DNA of 64,000 nucleotides from Callipepla californica brunnescens (lineage: Eukaryota; Chordata; Aves; Galliformes; Odontophoridae): positions 62,001 through 126,000 of the forward strand of contig JALIRH010000013.1 in assembly GCA_023055505.1 (NCBI GenBank), in the 5' to 3' direction. Below, piece by piece: positions 10,969 through 21,430 of the stretch (position 1 is its first letter; every line of letters begins with the position of its first letter). Both the position numbers and the translations under genes were made by a program. Below the pieces are notes generated by a model that was not told the origin of the DNA, did not search any database, and saw only the letters and a list, made by a program, of their open reading frames with translations.

Positions 10969-12802
10969 CTTCTGTTAGTTCATTATATGGTGGGGCTTCT
11001 TTAGCACGTGACACCTCCTCTGCGGTTGTTGTTCCAAACTTTTTACCTTCAGGCCAGTCCATGATCACCTCCAGGGTTCCTGGACGGTTGGGGTTCCCCA
11101 TCCGAGCTCGCTGTGTAATCAGCGCAATCCACTTACTCCAAGTGGCATCAGTAGCATGATGGGTAGAGGGAACTGTTCCTTTAAACATCCAGTTCAGTAC
11201 AGGCAGTCGAGGTGCCAGAAGGAGCTGCGTTTCGGTACCGATTACTTCAGAAGCAGCTTGAACCCCCTCATACGCGGCTAAGATCTCCTTCTCAGTTAGA
11301 GTGTAGCGCTCCTCAGACCCCCTGTATGCTCGACTCCAGAATCCAAGGGGTCGGCCTCGGGTCTCTCCAAAAGCCCTTTGCCACAAACTCCAAGTGGGAC
11401 CTTCCTTTCCAGCAGCAGTGTAGAGGATGTTCTTTACATCCTGTCCCGTCCGCACTGGCCCCAGGGCCACAGCACGGGCTATCTCCTGCTTAATTTGCTC
11501 AAAAGCCTGCTGCTGCTCAGGGCCCCACACAAAATCATTCTTCTTCCGGGTCACCTGATAAAGGGGGCTCACAATGAGGCTGTAGTTTGGAACATGCAGT
11601 CTCCAAAATCCCACTACGCCCAGAAAAGCTTGGGTCTCTGTCTTATTGGTGGGTGGAGACATGGCAGTAATTTTGTCAATCCCATCTGTTGGGATGTGAC
11701 GACGTCCATCTTGCCACTTTATGCCTAGGAACTGAATTTCCTGTGCAGGCCCTTTCACTTTGCTTCGCTTAATAGCGAAGCCAGCTCGCAGGAGGATCTG
11801 GATTATTCTCTCCCCTTTCTCGAAAACTTCCCCTGCTGTATTGCCCCATACAATGATGGCATCAATGTATTGTAAGTGCTCAGGAGCACCGCCCTGTTCC
11901 AATGCAGTTTGGATCAACCCATGGCAAATGGTTGGGCTGTGCTTCCACCCCTGGGGCAAACGGTTCCAGGTGTACTGAACGCCTCTCCAGGTGAAAGCAA
12001 ACTGTGGCCTGCATTCTGTGGCCAAGGGAATTGAAAAGAAGGCGTTAGCAATGTCAGTGGTGGCATACCACGTGGCTGCTTTTGACTCCAGTTCATACTG
12101 GAGTTGAAGCATGTCCGGCACAGCAGCACTCAGTGGAGGTGTGACTTCATTCAGGCCACGGTAATCTACCGTCAACCTCCATTCTCCATTGGCTTTACAC
12201 AACGGCCATATGGGGCCGTTAAACGGGGAGTGAGTTTTGCTGATCACTCCCTGGCTCTCTAGCTGACGAATCAGATTACGAATAGGGAGCAAGGAATCCC
12301 TGTTGGTGCGGTACTGCCGTCTGTGCACTGTTTTTGTAGCAATTGGTACTTGTAGCTCCTCCACTTGTAGCAACCCGACAACAGATGGATCTTCTGACAG
12401 GCCAGGTAAAACAGATAGTTGCTTAATGCTATCTGTGTCCACAGTAGCTATTCCAAAAGCCCATCGATACCCCTTGGGATCCTTAAAGTGCCCCCTTTTG
12501 AGATAGTCTGTACCAAGTATGCATGGGGCCCCCTGTCCGGTCACTATAGGATGCTTCTGCCAGTCTTTACCCATGAGGCTTATTTCTGCCTCCAGCACAG
12601 ACAATTCCTGAAAGCCCCCAGTCACTGCAGAGAGATGAATCAATTCTGCCCCTTTATAACTTGAAGGCATTAGAGTACATTGTGCACCAGTATCCACCAG
12701 TGCCTCATATTTCTGTGGGTTTGATGTGCCAGGCCACCGAATCCACACAGTCCAATACACTCTATTATCCCTCTCCCTCCTCTGGCTGAGGGCAGGGCCC
12801 CT
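10856..12802 (-). pseudogene. pol: ERV-B protease and reverse transcriptase
   Basis: The frame is open from just after the gag UAG (12803-12805) and is in phase with gag. Protease has ALVDTGAQCTLM and ILGTDYL. RT has LTVDYRGLNEVTPP, DIANAFFSIP and LPQGWKHSP. The catalytic box reads YIDA instead of the YIDD of ERV-D, removing one of the two metal-binding Asp residues, so this RT should be dead. The connection and start of RNase H (ALFTDGSC) are in the same frame before a frameshift near 10890. Confidence 0.88.
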
Positions 12803-14174
12803 CTATTCATTACCTGTAGTGACAGGAACAACTTCGCTGGTAGTTGGTCTGTGTTGTAATTCTCTCACACGTGCTCGCAGTGCAGGGGTGGGTTTTTGAT
12901 GCCATTCCTTCATATCTTCTCCATTTGCACGTAAGTAACTTCACAAAGCCGCACGTGACATGAAGTTAGTAAAGTTAGTGTTGTCATTTGCTCGAGCAGG
13001 ACGGCGTTTGCTTCTGATAGTTGCAACCGATTCAACCCTATCAATCAGTTGGGATAATTTTCCCACTATATCTACCATTTGTCCTTCTAACTTTGATATG
13101 GCTGAAATGGACGCGTATGGCAGTGGAAATTTTTGTTTGAAGTTTTGAAGTGTAAGAATTAGTTCAAAAACTGGGGGTTTTCTGTCTTGGTCCTCATATC
13201 TGTTGAATGTTGTCACTAGTGTACCAGCGTACCTTTCTGGTGCTGACTTTGAAAGCTTCTGACATATTTCGGGTGTACTCCTTACTTTCTCTGGATCATG
13301 GTCCCGATCGTCAGGATCAAAGGTGGGATCATACAGCATTTCCGCCACAGCTGTTTCTCTCAAATACTGGATGCCTTCCTCAATAGTTTTCCATCTTTTC
13401 ACTTTAGGTGCCAGGTCACTCTTGTAGGGATATCTTTCCCTCACAGCTACTAGCATTCGTTGCCAGAGGCTGGCGATTCCATCCATATACCTGCTGATTC
13501 CTCTGTCGACAGCCGGATCTCGGGGAATGTTTCCTACTTGGCGAGCTTCATTACTATCAAGGGACACACTGTTGGCCCCGTTGTCCCAACACCGAAGCAA
13601 CCAAGTGACAATACTCTCATCCGGACGTTGAACAAACTCCTTTCTTGAGCCTTGGATCTCAGACATTTTCACGGGCCGACGAAACGTCGTAACTTTAACT
13701 TTCTCTTCACCTTCATCATCACTTTCTTCTCCATGTCTCTCACTTTTCTTTGTTGCCTTTCTCGATGGTGGTGGGGTTGTGGCCACCCCCTCACCTATAT
13801 CTTCCTCTTCTTTCGGCACCTCTTCTTTGCGTTCTAGGCGCGAGGACACACGTTTCCATTTCTTGCCTTCCACAGGGACAACTGACTTTGATACTGGTGC
13901 TTCCTTTGGCTGGTCAGGTGTGACCGGGAGGTTTTCCTCTTTGGTTTGGGCCTCAGTTTGGACACTCTCTCTCTTCAGAATAGTATATAAACCTCGGTAA
14001 GCATAAGCCAAGCCCCAGATAAGCTGTTCCACCTCAGATCTTTCTGAGCCGCAACACCGTTTACTCAGATACAGGCCTAGCTCCTCAGGATCCTGCAATT
14101 GTTCAGGAGAAAAATCCCATGACACCGGGTGTCCCCATCCTTCTAATTTCTTTCCTAAAACTCTCCACTCTCCC
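12803..14174 (-). pseudogene. gag: ERV-B gag
   Basis: Encodes a Gag-like protein: N-terminal helical part (SPEQLQDPEELGLYLSK), a Glu/Lys-rich linker (about residues 60-130), a capsid-like region (ESIVTWLLRCWDNGANS, YKSDLAPKVKRW) and a basic segment (RSKRRPARAND). No CCHC zinc knuckle is visible. A TGA at 12941 interrupts the reading where ERV-D has TGG. The true gag stop is UAG at 12803-12805, and pol continues in the same frame. The 5' edge is also in phase with the hydrophobic leader ORF, separated by one TGA near 14177. Confidence 0.83.
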
Positions 14175-14176
14175 TG

Positions 14177-14559
14177 TCATTCAACATTCTCTGTTTCTGG
14201 GAGAAGCTTCCTGCACATGATGTAAAGTGCTACTACATGCAGGAGGACTAATATCCCAAATATTAACACCATCCCTAAGCTGTGATCTTGAAAATTCATA
14301 AAAAACTGAGAGGGGAACCTGGATACCCATTCAAACATCACATGGTTCGTTAACATGCTATCGTTTGTTCCATTAGCTGGGGTGCCCTGGGATCTGGCAG
14401 GTGCCTCTATCACTCCTTTAATTTATCATAGAGGGACCAGACCCAATGGAACAGAATGGCAAACTTAACCAAGTTCCAGTACGTTTTGAGCATTAAGAGG
14501 GAAAAAGCGGTGAAGTACAATCCCTGTAAGGGCAGTTTTAACAGAAACAGAAAAGACAT
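14177..14559 (-). pseudogene. ERV-B hydrophobic leader ORF upstream of gag
   Basis: The minus strand encodes a short protein with a strong membrane segment (GMVLIFGILVLLHVVALYIM) and an N-glycosylation sequon (NGT) before it. It is homologous to the ORF at 33756-34151 in ERV-D, including the ATG equivalent at 14557-14559, but a frameshift near 14415 breaks the upstream part. Its frame is the gag frame; a single TGA separates them. Possible analogue of the membrane-anchored glyco-Gag leader of gammaretroviruses, by position only. Confidence 0.6.
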
Positions 14560-14672
14560 CTTTTTATTATTATTTTTTTTTTCTTGTACTAAAACAATCT
14601 GGCAGTACCCAAAAGAAGTTTACAGATATCCCAAAACAACTGGCAGTATGCCCGGACTTTAAGGTCGTGTTT

Positions 14673-14684
14673 TGCTGTACAGCA
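14673..14684. promoter_or_regulatory. Perfect 12-bp palindrome in the ERV-B leader
   Basis: TGCTGTACAGCA lies between PBS and leader ORF. The same palindrome is conserved at 34263-34274 in ERV-D. Retroviral leaders often carry a palindromic loop as RNA dimerisation site; that role is inferred from place and symmetry. Confidence 0.45.
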
Positions 14685-14744
14685 CTTGCAGTACAGATAA
14701 GCTTGTTAACAACAGACAGAGATGTACTCTAAAAGTTTGTCTCT

Positions 14745-14785
14745 GCCTGGCTAAGGCAGCTGGTCGTGCCCCATGTTGGGCGCCA
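14745..14785 (+). pseudogene. Deleted tRNA-Lys remnant overlapping the ERV-B PBS
   Basis: The 41 nt begin GCCTGGCTA, like the tRNA-Lys 5' acceptor stem, and end GTTGGGCGCCA, the 3' stem plus CCA. Inner parts (anticodon arm, T loop) are missing. The last 18 nt form the primer binding site (complement TGGCGCCCAACATGGGGC). The start and end coincide exactly with the full-length tRNA at 34335-34410 of ERV-D. Confidence 0.7.
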
Positions 14786-14789
14786 AAAA

Positions 14790-15324
14790 TGTCAGGGGTT
14801 TGTGAGCCGGTTCGGCCCGGCCCCGCCACAACCGAGGAAGGAGACCCACAGGCCCACACCCCGGACAAGGGGAAGGGGGAAAGGGAAAAAGGGAGATAAG
14901 CCCCAAAACAAAATAGCGGCAACGATCTGAGGGGGAAAAGCTAATTTACTAAATAAGACATCAGGAAGTAAATAACACAATATAATGCAATACAATTTGG
15001 AATTAAGCCCAATGAATCAAACAAAACGAGTAAGAGAGAGAGAGGGAGAGAGAGAGAGAGAGAGAGTGCCCGATAAACTGAAGGCCTTACGCTAACGCTG
15101 AAGGCGGATGGCAGCGAGCACCCACTCCTAAGTGATCCTAGAGGAAAGAGAGAACGCCCCGTGACCGCAGAGTTTTTATCTGTTCCCTCTGAGCGGAAAA
15201 CACATGAAAAAATACAAAGCATTGCCAAGTCCTCTGGGGAATGTAGTTTTCTCCCTGACTCCCAATGCACCACATGATGCCATGATGTGGAATACCAGTA
15301 CCAAAAAATCATAAAACCATGACA
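14790..15324 (-). repeat. ERV-B 5' LTR
   Basis: Plus strand reads TGTCAGGGG...CATGACA, 535 bp, partner of 8974-9504. The (GA)n block at about 15030-15066 is longer and differently interrupted than in the partner. Confidence 0.92.
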
Positions 15325-15840
15325 CTTCCTTACTGTCTTTCTTGTAGATGGGAGTCACATCGGCAAGCCTCCAATCTTGTGGGACCTCTCCAGATGACCA
15401 GGAATGCTGATAGATAGCAGAAAGCGGCTTGGCAATCACCTCTGCCAGCTCCCTCAGCACCCTTGGGTGGATCCCATCTGTTCCCATGGACTCGCGGCAG
15501 TTCAGATGGAGGAGCAGGTCTCTGACTGTCTCTGCTAGGATCACAGGGGGTGTATGATGCGCTTCGTCCCAGACTTCCAGGTCAGGGCGAAAAGTATCCT
15601 GAGTTAACTGATCTGTCTCTTGAAGACAGACGTGAAGAAGGCATTGAGAACCTCAGCCTTTTCCTTATCCTCTGTGGTTCCATTCCCTGCCACATCAAGT
15701 AAAGGAGAGAAATTCTCCTTAGTTCTTTTACTGTTAATATATTTGTAAAAGGATTTTTTGCTCTGCTTTACTGCAGTAGCCAGTCTAAGTTGGAGCTGGG
15801 CTTTTGCATTTCTAATTTCCTGCCTGTATTGGAGGGAAGC
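15325..15840 (-). mobile_element. CR1 LINE fragment, RT region
   Basis: The minus strand encodes a piece of CR1 ORF2: [42 protein letters not shown]1 is the main bird LINE. The fragment ends exactly at the ERV-B LTR and its expected continuation is absent beyond the left LTR, which is satellite. Confidence 0.88.
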
Positions 15841-16018
15841 AGAGGCTTGCTTTAAATGTGGAGTAAGGAAGGAAAGGATGGAGAAGGATCTTGTGAACTG
15901 AGGTGGGAAGTGGGTATTTAGTCATTGGAAAGCCATTTTGAACTTTTACTACCTGAACGCTGTACATTTTTGGTTAGTCTTCCTTAACTTTCTGTTGGAC
16001 TTCTTGTTTTTCAATCAG
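15841..16018. other. Intron-like sequence before the first XPO1-like exon
   Basis: No coding match. It ends in a pyrimidine-rich tract and AG (TTCTTGTTTTTCAATCAG), a good splice acceptor at 16017-16018. Confidence 0.55.
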
Positions 16019-16153
16019 GTGCATCCGTTCTGTGGAGCAGTAGGATACGTGGTTGGGGCGCAGACAGACCGGACTGTACAGGAGCATCTGATAGAAAAAC
16101 ACATGCTGCTCCCTAATCCAGTATGGGACTGCAGAATTCGGCAGGCAACAAAA
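16019..16153 (+). CDS. XPO1: XPO1-like exon 1 of the segment
   Basis: 45 codons, VHPFCGAVGYVVGAQTD ... LIEKHMLLPNPVWD ... RQATK. Acceptor AG at 16017-16018; donor GTCAGA at 16154, weaker than usual. No stop in frame. Confidence 0.82.
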
Positions 16154-16448
16154 GTCAGACCGTACATTTTGTGTATTCAACTAAAGTAAAAGTGCTGAAT
16201 GTTTGTTGTTATTCCATTTTTTTTTCCCTGTGGAATGAAGTGAACTTGGCTGTGCTGAACTTTTATAAAGCAATGGTTGATCTGGCAGTAGAAGTGTTGA
16301 AGGAGACCTAGACAATTGAGACTGGTTTAAATCCAGTTGAAGAACTTGACAGAACATGCTTTAAACACGTGAAAGTGACCGTTTTTGTATTAGAAGATAA
16401 ATGGCGTTTTCATTGACTGAATGGAGTTAGCTCAGTTCTTTTCCACAG

Positions 16449-16632
16449 AATGTTGATGTTCTGAAGGATCCTGAAGCCGTTACGCAGCTTGGTAGCATTC
16501 TGAAAAGCAGCGTAAGGGCATGGAAAGCAGCTGGCCGCCCCTTTGTGATTCAGCTGGGAAGAATTGATTTAGATATGCTGAATGTGTCCAAGTGCCCAAG
16601 TGAAAACATGTCTGCAGCTCTTGAGGCTGACG
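16449..16632 (+). CDS. XPO1: XPO1-like exon 2 of the segment
   Basis: Begins NVDVLKDPEAVTQLGSILK and ends in a split Gly codon (G|GC). Acceptor TTTTCCACAG, donor GTAAGA. Contains the conserved PFVIQLGRI stretch with nearby non-conservative changes. Confidence 0.85.
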
Positions 16633-18025
16633 GTAAGAAATTCCACGTCCTTCCTAACAGCGGGATGGGCAGTGCACGTGATCAGGTTGTGAATTTGCTG
16701 GGCTTATCTCATTGCGTTTCTGTTGGTGGTGGTGGTTTTTGTTGTTTCTTTGTGTGTGCGTTTGGGCAAGAGAATGCCTGAAAATGTGCTTGCTTAGGTT
16801 CTTGTTGTTGTTAGCCAGATGTTTTGTTCAAAGAAACTCTGATTCCGGAAGGAGGAAAGCTCTTCAAGTGTGAGTTTAGGAAGGGTACCGGAGACTGCTG
16901 ACTAATAGCAGTCTTGTGGAGACACAGTTGTAAGTTCTGACTGAATCGCTTTAGATAAGAAAAGACCCTAGGACGTTGGCAGAGTTTTGGTTTGGTGATA
17001 TCCTACTACTGAAACAGCTTTATTACAGAAGTGTAACTTCAGTGAAGGCGCCTCAGATTTGTCACAAACTAGACTGGTAATCACTGAGGAAGAATTAGGA
17101 GCTACCTGAGTTACCTAACCACTGTTACCTGGAAAAAATGGGTCTGTGATATCGAAGTAGAATGTGCTGCTGGAGCATCCCTTGACGAATGAAGTGACTC
17201 GGTTATTGGAGCTGTGTTCTGACAGACTTTCTTACCCATGCAATTAATACATCTTGACGTAGCTTCCCAGAACTTAATGCATTCTTTTGATTCTGCAGCT
17301 CTAATTGCCAGAAGGTGCTTAAAACAAAAGTAAAACACAACGAGAGAAATAGGAAGCAGTTGCTAGGACTTGTAGTGGTGACATTTTACTCGAGCAACAG
17401 CTATTGAGATGGCACTCGGCTCAGAGTGTGTTCTCACAGTTGTTATCTCTGATGGCAGCAGGAGCAGTTCTGCCTTTGTTTCCCTGGCTGCAGTCTGGTG
17501 AGGTTTTCCTTGGATGTACTGTTATGAGTGTGTGGCTGTGCACTCAGTTAGGGCAAGTTCTACTGACGAGACTTACATGGACTTGGACGTGAGAAAATGA
17601 AGAATTGGGCTCCTTGTAGTAAAGACAAGTTGGAACAATTATGCTTGTGACAAAATCAGGAGCGTGCTTTAGAACACTGTATAGGTTGGTTCTTGTCATC
17701 ACACAGTGAGAGCCAGAGGTAAGCATGATCCTGAGAGCTGAAGGAACATTCCCTTCCTTGAAAAAGAAGCTGCAGCATTGTTTCTGAGTTGTGCTGGCAG
17801 AGTGTGCTGTCAGCAGTAGCAGTGGAATACTAAATTGCAACTTGGATCCATGGAGCTGAAGTAATGGGAAAATGGTTTTAATCTGCATAATATGAATGAG
17901 AGATCTTCCTTCTTTGTCATTTGGGTATAAAAATGAAATATTCTAAATCTTCTGGAACAAGTTGAAGGGAATCTGTTTGTTGACACGTCTTAACCCAGAT
18001 TCAGTGCAGCTTTGCTACCTTTCAG

Positions 18026-18132
18026 GCGAAGTGGAAACCAAGCAGCCCTTGGTTAGAAGGATGAGGACTGTAAAAAGGGAAAGTTTAGAACTGATTTCTG
18101 GCTGGGTGAGCAGGTCCAACGATCCTCAGATG
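18026..18132 (+). CDS. XPO1: XPO1-like exon 3 of the segment
   Basis: Completes the split Gly codon and reads EVETKQPLVRRMRTVKRESL, then LISGWVSRSNDPQM. Acceptor ACCTTTCAG, donor GTAAGT. 107 bp, leaving phase 0. Confidence 0.87.
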
Positions 18133-18510
18133 GTAAGTAAATATGGCATCCAAAGAGTTGATACGACACATTCAGGAGGAACTCTGCTCTTTTGCTGCAG
18201 TGCAGTTAACACTGTTCTGTTCACAAGAACTGGCTTCAGAACTGCAATATCTGCAGGAAGGATGATAAGCTGTGATCATACAGGGGTAGGCCTGAGCTGT
18301 GTTTTGAGTGCTTCAGGTAGTGTCAGCTGAGAGCAGTCCTAAGGGGAAGCAGGAAGGTGTAAGAGAGCCCTCAGGCAAGCACTGCTGGATGAACACAGTG
18401 TGTGGGAAGCATGTGGACGTGTAAGTTCATTTTTAGCTTCTTTCTGAACTGCTGTGTGAGGCTTTGTTGGGTAACTGCACTGCTCTAACCATGTCTTGCT
18501 CTTGATGTAG

Positions 18511-18705
18511 GTTGCTGAAAACTTTGTTCCTCCCTTGATGGGTGCCGCTCTCATTGACTACCAGAGAAATGTTCCAGCTGCTAGAGAGCCTGCAGTACTG
18601 GGTGCTGTGGCTGTGGCTGTAAACAAGCTGGGTGGGCACATCGCTGCTGAAATACCTCCGATCTTTGATGCTGTTTTTGAGTGCACGTTAAATATGATCA
18701 AGAAG
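18511..18705 (+). CDS. XPO1: XPO1-like exon 4 of the segment
   Basis: 65 codons starting VAENFVPPLMGAALIDYQRN and ending DAVFECTLNMIKK. Acceptor TTGATGTAG, donor GTATTT. The best conserved exon, but still with changes such as GAVAVAVNKLGG. Confidence 0.87.
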
Positions 18706-19450
18706 GTATTTCTATGTAAATTTTGGATAACAGAAAAAAAATAAATAAAAGGGATTTTATATTCAGGATATTGCAAGAAAGGGGGCAGGGCGTGTTATGC
18801 TATGTAGTTTACATAGCATTATTCTGTTGTATGGAAATGAAGGTGAGGTTCATGAGCTGTGGCTGTCTGGGTGAATGTCTTGATCTCACTGACTTAATTT
18901 CTTGATCCAGTTCTGGAATTAAATTCGGAGTTGTTTTTCTGTTCCAGGACCTTGGGATGTCGTGGTCCTGGAAGCTGAAGTATACTTCAAGTATATTCAT
19001 ACGTACTTTGAATAGAAGTATTGATTAGTTCTTGAAGTATTTCTTTCCTGATTTCCGTAGCTGCTAGAGTTTCTGTGTTACGGTTTACAACAGGTACTTG
19101 CACAATAGATGGGTGCCGTTTTGCAGCAGTGTGAATCAGAAAGTGTATCCCTGTAGTGGCTGGGTGCTTAACTGCTGAGGCCGTCTGTCCTGTGCCTGTG
19201 GAGCAAGTGGTAATTAATATTGTGCACTGACAAAATGTGGTTCACCCTGCTGACACTGTGTAAGTCCAGCAAATGGTCTTCTCAATCTATGGTGGTGAAA
19301 GTATGGGGAAAAATGTTGCTGGGAATCTGGGAACTGCATGCTTTGTTTTGTTTTTAGATTTCTTTAAAGCTGAGATCTACATGATAAGCCAGATTTTCTC
19401 TCCCAGATTTTCACAGTGAAAAGGCTGTATGGATTCAGGCCTTTTTTGCG
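18706..19450. other. Intron-like sequence after the last XPO1-like exon
   Basis: Ordinary composition, no recognised exon, RNA gene or repeat. It merges into the telomere-like array near 19450. Confidence 0.5.
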
Positions 19451-20826
19451 ACTGGTTAGGGTTAGGGTTTAGGCTAGGGTTCGGGTCAGGTTCAGAGTCA
19501 GGGTTAGGGTTAGGGTTAGGTTTTGGTGTAGATTTCGGTTTAGGGTAAGGGTTAGGGATAATTTGAGTGTTAGCGTCAGGGACAGAAGTAGGTGAACTGT
19601 TCATGTTAGGAGTAGCATTAGGGTTAAGTTTAGGGTTAGATTTAGGATTCGATTTGTATGTAGGGTTACGGGTAGGGTTAGTTTGAGTGTCAGGGTGAGG
19701 TAAGGGGTAGGCCTCGGGTTTGGCTTTGTGTTAAGTAAAGGTTTAGGAATAGTTCTAGGGTTAGTGTTTGGATTAGGATTTGGTTTAATATTAGGAACAT
19801 GTTTTGGGATAGATTTTAGGTGAGGATTGTGGTGATCTGATGCTTTTGGTTAGGTTTAGGGTTGGGCTTCCACTTGGGTTTTGTGGTAGGGTCTGAGTTT
19901 GGGTTAGGGTTAGGGTAGAGTTAGAATTAGGATTTGGGAAATGCTTCGAGTTCTGTTTAGGGTAAGGATTAGTGTTAGATTTAGGGTTTGAGTTAGGGTT
20001 AGGATTATGGTTAGGGCTAGGGTTCTGCTAGGTTTTGGGTTAGGGTTACGGGTAAGTTGATTTTAGTACTAGGGTAAGGTTATGTTTAGGGTTAGGTTTA
20101 CGATTAGGGAAAGATTTAGTTTTACAGTGTTAGGGTAAGTTTAGGTTATGGAATAGGGTTAGGTGTAAGGTTGGGTTTAGTAATAGGGTTAGGTTTAGAT
20201 TCTGGGTTAGGGTTAGAGATAGGGAAAGGGTTTGGGATTCTTTTAGGTTTCGGATTAGATTTAGGATTAGGGTTAGGGAAAAAGTTTTTCTCAGTTTTAT
20301 GGTTGTGTTTAGAGCTAGGATTAGGTTGAGTGTTCATGTTAGCATTAGGGGAAGTTTTAAGTTTAGGTTTAGGTTTAGGATGCGATCTGTGTTTAGGGTT
20401 AGGGGCAGGGTCATTTTGAGTGTAAGGGTCACATTAGGGTTAGGCCTTTGGTTAGGGTTAAGGTTAGGAATAGGATTAGGTTTCAGGTTAGTGTTAGGGT
20501 TAGGCCTGGGATTGCTGTTAGGGTTAGGTTAAGGTAAGTATTGTGGTTAGGGTTAGGTATAGGAAAAGGGTTTTGGGGATAGGGATAGTGTATAGGTAAG
20601 GGTTAGAATTAGATTTAGGATTAGGCTTAGGGATAGGATTTGTTTTAGTTTTAAGGTTGGATACAGCATTAGAACTAGGTTGAGTGTCAGTGTTAGGATT
20701 AGGGTTTGGGTTACTGTTGAGAATAGGAATAGGGATAGGTTTAGGGTTATGCTTAGGGTTCAGGCTAGGTACAGGGTTAGGGTTAGGTTTAAGGTGAGTG
20801 TTAGGCTTAGGGTAAGGATTGTGGTA
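19451..20826 (+). repeat. Degenerate telomere-like (TTAGGG)n array, first block
   Basis: Dense GGTTAGGGTTAGG-type units with many variants (TTTAGG, GTTAGT, GATTAGG) and no long perfect run. G-rich strand is plus. It is an interstitial or subtelomeric array long out of telomerase maintenance. Long Arg/Val/Phe or Asn/Pro ORFs on either strand are artefacts. Confidence 0.93.
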
Positions 20827-20884
20827 AAAATGAGTTCTCTACTTGTTAATCAAACCGACTCGAGACAGATGTATCAGTGTTTTT

Positions 20885-20933
20885 CGGCATTTTTTTTTGT
20901 TGGTTTTTTGTTTTTTTTTTTTTTTTTTTTTTT
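20885..20933. repeat. Poly-T tract at the 5' side of ERV-C
   Basis: T-rich run with the last 24 or so bases pure T. A second T-rich run lies at the other end of the ERV-C sequence (26428-26476). Confidence 0.8.
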
Positions 20934-20941
20934 GAGAACTA

Positions 20942-21409
20942 TGTAGTTTGTAGAAGTCTTAAAATAGATATATCGATGTTTTGTCTAAAAACTTTACAGT
21001 TTGTGCAAGTTGGAGCCACAGCGCTTAGTTCTAACACCTGGACAATGAACAACAGATATCAGTGACCTTCTGAGAAACTGCAAAAGAAAAAGAAGTGAAA
21101 ATCTCCTCTTGAGCGCGCGTGATCGGAGCTGAGGAAAATTCTGGCCTTCATCATCTCTATCACCAGGGGGCAGAGAACGACCCCCAGATAACAGCCAGCG
21201 CAGCCCAGGAAGAGAAAGATAAGACATGAATGCAGAGATAAGGGACAATGAAAAGAGGGGTTGGGGGTACCTGTGGTGGTTGTTGAGTACCTGTGGTGCA
21301 GAGGAGACTCCCAGCCGCCCAGCGCTGTTCCGCTCATTTATTGCTTGCTCAATAAATTCCTTACTGTTGGCAACAGTTGGTGCGTATCGTTCTCTTCACA
21401 CCTCTAACA
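20942..21409 (+). repeat. ERV-C 5' LTR, start uncertain
   Basis: Ends CCTCTAACA just before the PBS. AATAAA at 21351-21356 is a likely polyadenylation signal. No second copy exists in the window, so the 5' boundary cannot be fixed. Confidence 0.6.
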
Positions 21410-21412
21410 ATT

Positions 21413-21430
21413 TGGTGCCGTGACTCGGAT
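21413..21430 (+). other. ERV-C primer binding site, tRNA-His type
   Basis: TGGTGCCGTGACTCGGAT matches the complement of the tRNA-His 3' end, a primer used by several class I ERVs. Confidence 0.85.

Larger units (their letters stand above)
8974..15324 (-). mobile_element. ERV-B: provirus with Lys-type PBS, no env
   Basis: Complete two-LTR provirus on the minus strand: 5' LTR at 14790-15324, tRNA-derived PBS region, hydrophobic leader ORF, gag, protease, RT, RNase H, integrase, polypurine tract, 3' LTR at 8974-9504. Only about 100 bp separate integrase from the 3' LTR, so there is no env. ERV-D is a sister copy. The flanks disagree: satellite on the left, CR1 on the right, with no 5-bp duplication, unlike ERV-D. 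Several stops and frameshifts make it defective. Confidence 0.92.
16019..18705 (+). pseudogene. XPO1: Partial, diverged XPO1 (exportin-1) copy, four exons with introns
   Basis: Four consecutive exons match the C-terminal half of exportin-1 (CRM1), the nuclear export receptor of leucine-rich signals; they correspond roughly to residues 625-806 of the about 1070-residue protein, in HEAT repeats. All exons are in frame, exon phases agree, and every junction is GT-AG. Introns are retained, so this is a DNA-level duplication, not a retrocopy. Many residues differ from the nearly invariant vertebrate protein, some radically (for example Tyr to Asp and Tyr to Ser in QLGRIDLDMLNVSKC). No upstream or downstream exon is visible before the CR1 and telomere-like repeats. 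Could be a pseudogene under relaxed constraint or part of a divergent gene continuing elsewhere. Confidence 0.85.

Noticed and set aside
16019..18705. XPO1-like sequence as a processed retrocopy
   Set aside because: Introns with GT-AG borders are present and there is no poly-A tail.
19377..20946. Asn/Pro-rich and Arg/Val/Phe-rich ORFs in the telomere-like blocks
   Set aside because: Pure translation of TTAGGG-type repeats.
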